Of a stretch of DNA of 64,000 nt, positions 50,101-57,450 are shown piece after piece. Source of the DNA: Paracentrotus lividus (Eukaryota; Echinodermata; Echinoidea; Camarodonta; Echinidae). The notes under the pieces were generated by a model that saw nothing but the letters and a program-made list of their open reading frames with translations, was not told where the DNA came from and did not search any database. Location: NCBI GenBank assembly GCA_940671915.1, contig CALNVZ010003434.1:4052292-4116291 (forward strand), read 5' to 3'. Both the position numbers and the translations under genes were made by a program. Each line of letters opens with the position of its first letter. The stretch's first letter is position 1.

Positions 50101-53100
50101 CTGTTGCTACACGCACCTGTGAGACCTGTACAGTCCCACCTGCTGACTTTCGGGCTGTGTTCCCTCCCTCACTTGACCGTACCTTAGTGATAGCATGAGA
50201 GTTAGACTTCAGTTGTCTGGTGTGAAGCAGATGAAGGGAAGCAATCTCTGTGATGAGCTCCTCCTCCAAGAACCTTCCTAAAGTTTCAGGGAGGACCAGA
50301 TTCTGGTAGAAGCACTTTGCAAGGAAGATAGAAGTCTACAGCATGGAGATGAAGACAAAGGAGCAGACAGAGCGGGGGGTAAAATGTTACACACTTCTGG
50401 TACACATGCAGTTCCCCAGTGAAAACTATGAATTTGCTTGACTATCTATTATAAAAGCAAAACACATTGCCTGTAAAATGAGTCCTAAAGACCCTTCAAA
50501 GTTTGTGTATGCTTGTACGAAGTTGCTCTATCGTATCTGAATGATTTAATCAGTAGATTTGGAATGGATAGGTTATGGCTTGGACCTCTGTCATGACACT
50601 GACCTTAAAAAAGGTAAATTTATCTATATCATATTTCAAGTATCGAACAAAAGATGGCATTCCAGACTCACTGGCTGTGCACTCTATAAATGGCAGAGTC
50701 ATACTTGAATCTTATAAACGGAGTGACATTACACTGTAGACCAGTGAGTCTAATTACATCTTTGGAAAGAGCTAGTGGTATACATGAAAATATATCCTTA
50801 TCACTTTTTGTTACTATTACTATAAATGCGAGGTCTTATTTCATATGATTATCACAGGGACAAGTTCATTCCAATAAATTTTGAAAACTAAATTTATATC
50901 AATGGGACGTCATTAATCTTGTACTAATGAAGGTTCAGGGACACACTGCATATTTAACCATCCTCTCACCACAGCATACTGTAAGAGTTCTAGATGTGAA
51001 TGATTGAACCAGTGTGCTTCCAGACCGAGGATGGCCTGGTAGTCGATCATGGAACCATCATCAAAGCACCTGGATGAAGAAGCCTGAATGGTGGTCGATG
51101 ATATCGATGCTGTCGCACCTTCAGATGACGATGTTGATGATGACGGTTTGTGGATGTGTTCAGACAGTGCTTCTCTCCCAGCAGTGATTAAAATACGTAG
51201 ACTGAGTTGGCTGAACACACTAACCTGAAATGAAAGAGTCCCACAGGGAACAGGTTAGGACCCAATCTTTTTTGTTATGATTCATATTCAGTTTTGTCTG
51301 TACACAACAGCAGCCAAGTTTTTCATATGAACTACATGCATCTTACATTTTGATAAGTAAAGCCAGAAAATATGTCTTGATAAGGAAACACAATCAGTAG
51401 TAATAATAAAATTTAAACTACCTGTTGCAGTAGATCTTGGAGGCCACATTCGATTTGGTGATATTGATTCCAACATTCTGTTCTGCATGTGGGACTACAG
51501 TACCGTGCATAGATGCAGTTCGGACATCTATGATAATAAACAAGAAGCGGGAGAAATAAAGGCTTATATTCGGTGTAGATGATGAAAATAAATTCAATGT
51601 CAAATATAAAATGTCTTTTTTGAATGAGTTCTTTCTACTAAAATGCTTCACCTATAATTGCACAGCGCATGACTTTAATTAATTAAAAAAAATATCTAAT
51701 TCTGTCTTCTGGATGCCTCTATGAAATATATTTATTCATTCATCATGAACCATGAAAAAAAAAAATATAATTTACAGTACACAACAGTTTACAAGTGACA
51801 TCACAAAATCAAAACTTTAAAAACATTCATAATTTTAATATTATCCTTTAATGGATTTTCAACCTTCACTCACATTTTTCAATAATTACAATTACAATAA
51901 ATACATTACAATAATAATTGTAAAGTGCTTAGAGATGAAATTGTTTCATATTAGGCGCTATATTAATCGCAACTATTATTATTATTATTATTTTCTTTCA
52001 TTTTTTTGTTTGCATTTTTAAAACCAGATAAAATTCCAGTGTTCAATTATCCTTTTGAACTTGAACTGAATTACATTTCATGATGAGATGATTTAATTTG
52101 TATAGTTAGTTTGGCTTACGGTATTGGTGAACATTGGACAAAACAGTAATGACAGTGAGAGATTTCTTCTTCCTTCAAGATAATGCCTGCAAATGGTTTC
52201 TCTTTGATCAGTAATTCGCCTGCAGCTATGTCTCTAGTAGCCTGCAATGAAAAGAGAGGACAAAAAATAAACAAGCCCATCAATAATACTGACTGACTGA
52301 CTGATTGATTGTTATCTAACCTGAGTGCTTAGAAGGTAATTAAATAGCTGTAACTAAAGCCCGCCTCACACTGTGCGATTTGTTGCGATGCGATTTTTAG
52401 AACAAATGGCAGTTTGCATTAAATGTGACATTTTGAAACATGCAAAAGTATCTTATGAGAGGTAAAAGTCGTACAGGAACACTGTAATCGAAATTTTGTT
52501 CCAATTCGAGCCTTTAATTTCGAGTAAAGTTCAATTTAGCTTAAAATCGCAAGATCGCTGTGACGTCATTGCGATATGGAAACAATTTGATTTTATACAG
52601 AGAAGGGGGTTCGCAATCGCCGTTAATTTTAGTATTCACAGGAATACCCAGAACTTTGGAAAGCATGAATTTCATTTTTTGAATGATCTTATCAACCATT
52701 AAAACACTTTCCTCCAAAATCACATCGCAGCAAATTGCACAGTGTGAGGCAGGCTTAAGCTGCCAGGGGACCTATGGTTTTAATTAAAGGGGAAGTTCAC
52801 CCTGGGTTTAAATTGGTTTTAGAAAATGCAGAAAAATAAAAGAAAAATATGAGTGATGGTTTGGAGAAAATCGACCAACAAATAATGAATATACAAACTT
52901 TTGATTCTGTGACGTCACGTGCGAGTTCGCCTATGTGTTATGTAGTGTAAATTCCATTAAGTGTCATTTTTTCAAAAGAAAATTAATTATGTCATCTCTG
53001 CGGTCGATATATCATCAAAGATATGTTCATATACCGGTAAATGCCTCTATCCAATTGACCCATTCCTTTATCAAGAACCATGAAAAAAGACAAATTTATG

Positions 53101-56100
53101 GAATTTACATACACAACACATGGGAGAGCTGCTCGCACATGACGTCAAAGAATCAAAACTCTACATATTCATAACTTTGCTTTTTTTTGGTCGATTTTCT
53201 TCAAACTTTTACTAATATTTTTCTTTTTTTTCCTGCATTTTTTAAAACCAATAAAATTCCAGGGTGAACTTCCCCTTTAAGATCTGCTAGGAAGGACTGG
53301 ATTTATGCCTAGTACCACATTGCATCACTTTGGGTTTGAAGCATAACCTGGCTACAAACCAAACCCCTTCCTACTTAGCTTCCTCCTCAAATCTTTTATA
53401 ATTATGTACAATGTAATGAGACTTTAACATTTAACTACATTCTGAATAATTTCTTCCATTATTTACACAAATTTACAATAAAATAAAGCTAGTCTACAAT
53501 TATCATAATAATGTTAACAATATTCTGGATTTATATAGCATTTAATACATGGTTAGACTATGTCTCTAAATGCTTTAGAGACATTGCCCTAGTGATCGGA
53601 TTATGGCTTGCCAACACACAATATGTGCACATTCTCCACTGCCTGATGAGTATCCCAGCCACTCACCATAAATAAGGTGCGCACAGTGCTAATCAAACCA
53701 CAATTAATGATGATTACCTCTAGATATCTGCCCTTTCCTTCCTGATGCTGAAGAGTGACGGCAGAGGAAGCCTTCACCAACCTGGGGGATCTTTCTTTGA
53801 TCTCTTCATCTGGTATACCATCAGTATTGTAGCTTGGTAGATCAAGTGCTACCAAATAATCTTCCATACTCAGATAGAAGCAAAAAAGTGGGAAAAAAAG
53901 GTACGTAACACACATTATTATTATTATTATTATTATGATCATTCAGTTGACGTCACCTGTTAATGGAAGGCGAAAAGGAAAGTTAATTACTGTGACACGC
54001 AGATCTCTCCTCCACAAATAACTAATTGAGGGTGTGAATTGGTCAGAAACAAGACTATTTAATGGGTTCTATGTACATTACACAGTGTAACAACTAACAG
54101 TACTCAAAGAGGATTACATTTTGGGGTTGACAGAATTTCGACAAATAATGGGTTGAACGAAAAATATAATGGGTAGCTTGTCTTAAGTACGGGGAGGGGG
54201 GGGATGGGGTATTAATTCTAGTACTGATACTTACGAGGGATTGCGGTTCTTTTGCAGTAAGGTTGATATCTCTATTGGGCAGATAATCAAAAGAAAAAAT
54301 AAATATAGCTCATAAAGGTAGGTTCAAAATATCACCCATTGCAGATGTGATTAGCAAAGCACAATCACTGTATGCATGTTATCAAATGCAAAAACAATGT
54401 TACCTCTAAATTCCTGTTTAGGCAACCAGAATTACATACATTTTCAGCATTTGCTTCCATAATACACATTGACACATGTATGGAATGTTTTTTGCACTAT
54501 CTATTGTAACCTTGTGAAAGGATTAAGTGCTATACCTTGTCTTTTCTTGTCTTCTCCAGTGATACTATCCAGACATCGCAGTGCTTCTGACAATGCTTTT
54601 TAAGAAATGGAGAAATGATACAAAGCAATAATTACAAGTTAAACATATAATTTTCACTGTGTTTCGTTTCATCACCCACAAAACATACAAAGAAACAAGT
54701 TCCTCAAATTAACTAAATGTATTAGACCAAAATGCAATATGACAATTTGGCTAATAGACGAATTGGCAAATTACAGCAAGTGGTAATGAGACCAAGTGAG
54801 AACTAGACCAAATATATATTAGACTAAGGGAAAATTAGACCAATTTGTTAGTAGACCACATGGGTTAAGCCCATGTGGTATTAGACAATCAGAGAGTGGG
54901 GCCAATTTGTTAGACTAAATGGATATAAACCTATTAATTTAATGTGAATTTACCTTGCTCTGCCTCCTTAAAGTATCTTAATTTCATGAAGCATTGTCCT
55001 TTCCGTTGTAAGACCTTGAAATGCTTATCGGCTGGATAACCTTGAGCTATAGCTTCATCAATATCCTGGATACAGGCCTACAGAGGGAGAAATTACAAAA
55101 TATTTAGGGCATTTCAAAAATAGACAACAATCATTGTTACATTGTACATGAATGAAAATCAATCTTAAATTCCAATCACATTCTGTATTCAACAAACCAT
55201 CACATTGACAGACTTCTCACTAGCGCCCATCTCCTAAGCATGATCTAAACAATGGGGTGATGCAACCTTTGGGGAAACGCCCCAGGGGGTGATTCATGAA
55301 AGGACTTGTCAGACGTTTTATTCAACAAATTTGCTCTGAGCCAATCAGATGCAAGCATTACAGTAGCTTATAATGGTTGTCAGTCAGATTCAGTGAATAT
55401 TTGTATCATGAAATGCTCCCCAGGTGTGAAAAACAAACAACATTCAACACTTTTTGATAAATGACTAAGAAACTCACCCATATGTATCATTTTTGACAAT
55501 GTTTTTTTTTTAAAACACATTGTCATGATTCTTGACCTACAAGAGATAATGACACATTTATATGACCCTCACGTGTAAAGAAGTGAAAAATCTATATCAG
55601 GACAACTACCCCTCAACAATTACCCCAGGACACATGTCCCCTGAACAAATCTCCCCACAATAACCATGACGAACCAGTCCGTTTGAGGATACCCCTACTT
55701 ACAACTCTATTAGTTCTCTTTTCCAAGTGTGACCAGGGACGTGAGAGGAGACCCTGGTGTGACAAACACCACAAACAAGATATCTATCTACAGATATCGG
55801 TTCCTTGACCTCGGTCCAAACAGGGGTAGCCCAAGGTCACAGCGGGGGGCCCACACGCGGTGGCAATATTGTTTACATTAAACGATTATGTGTGTATTGA
55901 TACATTTTTATTAGTTTTTTTATTCTCGTACTTTCCTTATTCTGAGGTCGATTTTCTTCGTTCGAAATTGAAAACAAATTAACATTTGATTTTTAAATAT
56001 AATATGCCTTTGAAAACTTGAAAAAATATCAAATACAATCATTTCATTGCGATGGGCCAACAACAGGCAAAGCTACTCTTACGTAATATCACAGCTGTTG

Positions 56101-57450
56101 TTTATCATTAACCCTGGCTCAACGTTCAGGCTAGCCAGCAGAGTTGAAAAGTTAGATAACAGGGATTACCTGGCCATGCAGGGTCGATAGTGTTTGGAAA
56201 TGAATATCTTGGAGTTTCAAACAAGGTTTTTTGATAGGGGGGTATAGGACCCGAGTTCAGCTCTGGAACTCAGGTCGGCTTGCAAACGAGGAGTTGACAT
56301 AATGACTACCCCCATAGGATAGGTTTAGGTGTAGGATTAGGGGATATTTTTGACACAGTGCAGTTGCCTAAAGGGTAGTTGTCTTATTACCATAAAAACC
56401 TAATTTTAATTTATTACTGGAAAGGTTAGCAGTTCTACAAATATATTGCAAAAATAAAGATTTTTTTAGCCCTCTACATTTGCAATTATTTGTTGATTTG
56501 TTACAGGCAATAGAGAATTAAGGAATAATTCAAAACAATTATTTAAAAAAATACAATAAAGTTTATTCCATATAAAATTTTAATTAAAAATGTGTGAAGT
56601 TCAACCTGATCAAATGGTGTTTAAACGTATATTAAGGGGGTTTTTATCACAAAAAAGGGTAATTTTCTTCAAATTATTTTTTGTTCATTAAGATATTTTT
56701 GTTGATATATTGCTTAAAGATGTTTGTTTTTTTGCTTTTAATTACATTAGGAATTAAATCAGCTATTCATTCACTCCCTCCTACCTTATAACTGCCGAGA
56801 TGAAAGAGGGCAGCAGACCGGTTTGCATGAGCCAGAGCAAGTGTATTTGATCCATCATGTGGAGCAACATGGACACTCTGTATGAAATAAAGAATGGTAA
56901 TAATAATAATGACTGTCATAATATATTTTGTTAAGTTAGTGTAAATAATATAATGTAAATAGTTTACACTTACAGTTTAATGGATGTGAATCAAGAAGAG
57001 TTATATTCTTGATCAAATTAAAAGTGGATTTGTTTCTTTTGTACAACACAATATTCAGTAATAAACTGAATCAAAATTATAGAATAAAAGTCATAAATCC
57101 ATTTGAGACAGACACGATACAGTATTAATCGTTTGATGATAAATATTTAGTGTCGTAGATTTAGATTTAGATTCTTCTGAGAAAATGATAATTTATAAAA
57201 ATTTTTAAAGTAAACATGTAAGAATGCCTTGCAAGTGAGGACACAAAATAAAAAGTTTACATAAAAATTCATAACATTTTCATTCTTTGTCGGATTTTAG
57301 TCAAATCTTCACCAATATATTTATTTCAGGGTGGTAGGATAGAATGTCCCTTTTAGGGGGGGGGGGGTCTAACCTTAGTGTAACATTCCAAGGCTCCTCT
57401 GTAATCTTTCTTCTGAAAAAGTTTGTTGCCCTTTTGTCTACTCTCTTCAG
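37983..57450 (-). CDS. SMYD4: SMYD4, SET and MYND domain protein 4 (5' end missing)
   Basis: Fifteen minus-strand exons encode about 648 residues in order: N-terminal TPR helices (ANRSAALFHLGSYK), a SET N-half (ATRDIAAGELL), a MYND zinc finger (CHYC, CPNC, YCSPTC, then YHQIEC), the SET core with NHACQPN and HCYGP, a post-SET cysteine cluster (CFTCQCRAC), and C-terminal TPR-like helices. SMYD proteins are SAM-dependent lysine methyltransferases; the NHxCxPN loop and the CYGP motif are SAM-pocket hallmarks, and both are intact. The N-terminal TPR is what separates SMYD4 from SMYD1-3 and 5. Fourteen exons join in perfect phase (1,869 nt = 623 codons with stop). Vertebrate SMYD4 is about 800 residues, so roughly 150 N-terminal residues are missing, presumably in or beyond the poor-quality tail right of 57.4 kb. 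Exons are 37-293 bp; introns carry many transposons. Confidence 0.92.
39540..39620. repeat. GC/CA alternating tract
   Basis: GGTGCGCACGTGGCGCGCGT, ATGTGTGCGCGCG and CAGGCGCGCACGCACAC form a run of mostly alternating purine-pyrimidine in otherwise AT-rich intron. Such sequence can adopt Z-DNA. No gene context. Confidence 0.5.
41609..41693 (+). mobile_element. 85 bp TTAA-flanked mini-element, copy 1
   Basis: TTAA flanks both ends (41,605-41,608 and 41,694-41,697). The ends CCCTTTGGGGAC and, inverted, CCTGTTGGAGAC match at 9 of 12 positions. The interior has the palindrome CCCGAATATATTCGGG and the block AAATGTGTGTTATAG. Its sister is at 49,171-49,256 in the opposite orientation. Confidence 0.65.
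42268..42391 (-). CDS. SMYD4: SMYD4 penultimate exon (C-terminal TPR)
   Basis: Acceptor TGTTTGTAG and donor GTAATTT bound 124 nt (incoming phase 1, outgoing phase 2). It encodes DYKKASFWLAKSMP and SIEVANELLKLAQLYFTG, TPR-type helices matching the SMYD3/4 C-terminal domain that closes over the SET substrate cleft. Joined to the last exon it gives QLYFTG-EEFKP without a break. Confidence 0.88.
43127..43890. repeat. ~155 bp satellite, 5 copies, with DR1 half-sites
   Basis: Copies start at spacing 157, 133, 155 and 154 bp (marked by ACCAATGTACAATATAGG at 43,151, 43,308, 43,441, 43,596 and 43,750). Each has CACCTAGTGCTATATCATAA and GGATGAAAAATAGCGA. Four copies carry AGGTCAAAGGTCA, a perfect direct repeat of AGGTCA spaced by one base (DR1); the second copy lacks that 24 bp part. 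The last copy is the most diverged and runs into a GGAC repeat. Confidence 0.85.
43911..44020. repeat. (GGAC)n/(AC)n and terminal hairpin
   Basis: ACGGACGGACGGACA and (AC)n are followed by GCCCGAACTCGTTCGGCGGGC, which folds on itself. This looks like the end of the satellite or of a retroposon that carried it. Confidence 0.6.
44660..45043. repeat. 53 bp satellite, left arm (~7 copies)
   Basis: The unit includes TAGTAATATACTTTATATGT and CTCACATATGACACCTATTG. The copies here are more diverged and indel-rich than those on the right. The array is the same as at 46,006-46,425, split by an insertion. Confidence 0.85.
45046..46003. mobile_element. 958 bp foldback element inserted in the satellite
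   Basis: The terminal repeats begin AACCCCTCAAAAA and extend inward for over 200 bp with interruptions. Shared inverted words include TGTCTTGCAATT, AACTTTGAG, GGAAAGTT, GATACCCATTTG/GGTATCAGTG and GGAAAGTTGCC..ATGAATGGCTATT. TA flanks each end (45,044-45,045 and 46,004-46,005); removing the element and one TA restores the satellite word ATTATAGTAATATAC. The 70-codon frame at 45,172-45,384 lies partly in the arm and shows no transposase motif. TA duplication with long arms suggests a Tc1/mariner-type foldback MITE. Confidence 0.85.
46006..46425. repeat. 53 bp satellite, right arm (~8 copies)
   Basis: Highly uniform units of TAGTAATATACTTTATATGT...GACACCTATTGGATAAAAACA, with one shortened unit near 46,230. 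Homogeneity here against divergence on the left suggests recent turnover on this side only. Confidence 0.85.
47105..47305. repeat. ~195 bp palindromic element
   Basis: The arms mirror each other: AATAAATAGTG..., ATACTGGATTATA, AATACAAAATTATCCCGAGTGC on the left and GCACGAGGGATAATTTAGTATT, ATAGTCCAGTAATGTTGC, CACTATTTATTA on the right, around a GGCCGTAGGCC centre. A diverged related palindrome is at 47,625-47,765. Confidence 0.7.
47625..47765. repeat. Related palindrome, second copy
   Basis: AATATACTGGATAATATAAA and, inverted, ATAATCCAGTATATTTTATT flank GCTCGGGATGATTTATG. These match the arms of the 47.1 kb palindrome, so the pair could be the two ends of one ~660 bp foldback element or two solo copies. 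Confidence 0.5.
48039..48120 (-). CDS. SMYD4: SMYD4 exon (C-terminal helix)
   Basis: It has 82 nt, phase 0 in and phase 1 out, acceptor ATGTTTGCAG, donor GTAAGATG. It encodes KLTAALSRFHELREE followed by an acidic SSAEEDEA linker and LMR. The helix continues from the end of the post-SET exon. Confidence 0.88.
48403..48623 (-). CDS. SMYD4: SMYD4 exon with post-SET cysteines
   Basis: The first two bases complete the glycine of CYGP; then PQVSHMTMSDRQQALLEQYC leads into CFTCQCRAC, the post-SET zinc-binding cluster. A second cysteine set (KCPKDG, CTKCAQC) follows, as in other SMYD4 proteins. Donor GTTAAGAG after CACAAG is slightly non-consensus. The ATG codons here are internal methionines. Confidence 0.9.
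48655..49005 (-). mobile_element. tRNA-derived SINE (~345 bp)
   Basis: Reading minus from about 49,000: an A-box-like TCTAGTGGTCGTG and a B-box GGTTCGATCGC, about 40 bases apart, form a tRNA-related head. A body follows with AATGTGCACACATTGGGTGC, then a tail with CTGTAAAGCACCTAGAAAC and CGCTATATAAATCC, ending in an ATT-type microsatellite. This is the order of a LINE-mobilised tRNA SINE. It lies in a SMYD4 intron in the gene's orientation. A truncated relative is at 53,505-53,700. Confidence 0.8.
49171..49256 (-). mobile_element. 86 bp TTAA-flanked mini-element, copy 2
   Basis: TTAA flanks both ends (49,167-49,170 and 49,257-49,260). Reverse-complemented, it aligns end to end with 41,609-41,693, sharing AAATGTGTGTTATA and CCAAATCAG. 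The central palindrome has decayed to an AATATATATTT core. Confidence 0.65.
49731..49804 (-). CDS. SMYD4: SMYD4 exon, end of SET core
   Basis: It has 74 nt between CATCTCAG and donor GTGAGTTT, phases 2 in and 1 out. It encodes FKGNVVSVRATEKI and DEIQHCYG. The tyrosine of CYG is the conserved SET active-site tyrosine. An alternative acceptor nine bases downstream would drop three residues and break the frame with the previous exon, so the upstream one was chosen. Confidence 0.88.
50043..50335 (-). CDS. SMYD4: SMYD4 exon with SET NHxCxPN motif
   Basis: It has 293 nt, phase 0 in and 2 out. It starts TSIFLAKCFYQNLVL, has a Ser/Gly-rich insertion (SSEGGNTARKSAGG), and ends PTVRLMNHACQPNVIA. NHACQPN is the SAM-binding pseudoknot loop of SET domains, with the invariant Asn-His and the zinc-coordinating Cys in place, so the enzyme is predicted competent. 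Confidence 0.92.
50970..51224 (-). CDS. SMYD4: SMYD4 exon, MYND-SET linker
   Basis: Eighty-five codons, phase 0 both ends, acceptor CATTTCAG, donor GTGAGAGG. It encodes helices VFSQLSLRILITAGREAL, a low-complexity linker (SSSTSSSEGATAS), and YQAILGLEAHWFNHSHLELL. This is the variable helical segment between the MYND finger and the second SET half. The serine-rich insert is longer than I would expect from SMYD1-3. Confidence 0.85.
51422..51527 (-). CDS. SMYD4: SMYD4 exon, second half of MYND finger
   Basis: It has 106 nt, acceptor TTATCATAG and donor GTAGTTTA. It encodes CPNCIYARYCSPTC, then WNQYHQIECGLQ. With CHYC from the preceding exon it completes the C4-C2HC MYND signature (a protein-interaction zinc finger inserted in the SET domain). 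Confidence 0.92.
51898..51993 (+). repeat. SINE/LINE 3' tail fragment, second copy
   Basis: TTGTAAAGTGCTTAGAGATG, then GGCGCTATATTAATCGCAAC and (ATT)n, nearly the same as at 735-815. Confidence 0.65.
52120..52241 (-). CDS. SMYD4: SMYD4 exon, SET start and first MYND cysteines
   Basis: It has 122 nt, acceptor TCATTGCAG, donor GTAAGCC. It encodes ATRDIAAGELLIKEKPFAG, the opening beta strands of SET with the GEL turn that contacts SAM, then EEISHCHYCFVQC, the first zinc ligands of MYND. The transition from SET to MYND at this point is the SMYD-defining arrangement. Confidence 0.92.
52358..52755. mobile_element. PIF/Harbinger-like MITE (398 bp)
   Basis: The ends AGCCCGCCTCACACTGTGCG and, inverted, AGCCTGCCTCACACTGTGCA continue to 33 bp with about three mismatches. 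The direct triplet TAA flanks both (52,355-52,357 and 52,756-52,758). TWA triplets are the PIF/Harbinger signature. Non-coding; lies in a SMYD4 intron. Confidence 0.78.
52788..53276. mobile_element. TTAA-flanked long-TIR MITE (489 bp)
   Basis: TTAA (52,784-52,787 and 53,277-53,280) brackets AGGGGAAGTTCACCCTGG inverted ends. The inverted similarity continues about 140 bp inward, including AAAATGCAG, AGAAAATCGACCAA, TTTTGATTCT and GTGACGTCA-type blocks. AGGG ends with TTAA suggest Kolobok. It sits 33 bp from the preceding MITE. Confidence 0.78.
53505..53700 (-). mobile_element. Truncated SINE copy
   Basis: Shares ATTCTGGATTTATATAGC, TATGTGCACATTCTCCACT, CCTGATGAGTATCCCAGCC and GCACAGTGCTAATCAAACCAC with the SINE at 48,655-49,005, in the same orientation, and stops before the tRNA head, directly next to the SMYD4 exon at 53,718. 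Confidence 0.75.
53718..53868 (-). CDS. SMYD4: SMYD4 exon, linker before SET
   Basis: It has 151 nt; acceptor CTATCTGAG, donor GTAATCAT. The first base completes a serine codon. It encodes MEDYLVALDLPSY, an acidic segment and GRYLE, running into ATRDIAAGE. The internal ATG could be mistaken for a start, but upstream exons join in phase. Confidence 0.85.
54235..54271 (-). CDS. SMYD4: SMYD4 micro-exon (37 nt)
   Basis: Bounded by CCCAATAG and GTAAGTAT, it has incoming phase 1 and outgoing phase 2. It encodes ISTLLQKNRNP and bridges KKRQE and SMEDYL. It is too short for frame-based gene finders, but it is needed to keep phase between its neighbours. Confidence 0.8.
54536..54595 (-). CDS. SMYD4: SMYD4 exon, end of N-terminal TPR
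   Basis: Sixty nt encode LSEALRCLDSITGEDKKRQ. The acceptor CTTAAAAAG is purine-rich just before the AG, the weakest in the gene, but phase (1 in, 1 out) and the helix sequence support it. Donor GTATAGCA. Confidence 0.78.
54705..54935. repeat. GTCTAAT/ATTAGAC dispersed repeat, copy 2
   Basis: It is the reverse complement of the 35,060-35,480 family: GGATATAAACCTATT, ACCACATGGGTTAAGCCCATGTGG (here a perfect palindrome), and repeated ATTAGACCAA words. Confidence 0.65.
54954..55077 (-). CDS. SMYD4: SMYD4 exon, TPR
   Basis: It has 124 nt, acceptor CCTCTGTAG, donor GTAAATTC. It encodes ACIQDIDEAIAQGYP, then KVLQRKGQCFMKLRYFKEA, a classical TPR helix pair corresponding to the vertebrate SMYD4 segment CLKDI...GYP...LRKAECL. 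Confidence 0.9.
55078..56784 (-). other. SMYD4: SMYD4 intron with source of a later copy
   Basis: It includes CCCC-rich degenerate repeats (ACTACCCCTCAACAATTACC, 55,600-55,690) and, from about 55,860, sequence that reappears in damaged form at 58,540-60,000. No exon recognised. Confidence 0.6.
56785..56877 (-). CDS. SMYD4: SMYD4 exon, TPR with ANRSAALFHLG
   Basis: Thirty-one codons, phase 0 both ends, acceptor TTTCATACAG, donor GTAGGAGG. The LAHANRSAALFHLGSYK block is the most conserved piece of the SMYD4 TPR. A damaged second copy of this exon region lies at about 60,320-60,420. Confidence 0.92.
57374..57450 (-). CDS. SMYD4: SMYD4 first visible exon (5' boundary uncertain)
   Basis: The donor CTAAG|GTTAGACC is clear and phase 0. 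The exon encodes AEESRQKGNKLFQKKDYRGALECYTK, the first TPR helix pair. Upstream the frame runs into TGA at about 57,462, and the only nearby AG dinucleotides are poor acceptors, so sequence errors may begin here. No further upstream exon or start codon was found in 57.5-64 kb. Confidence 0.8.
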
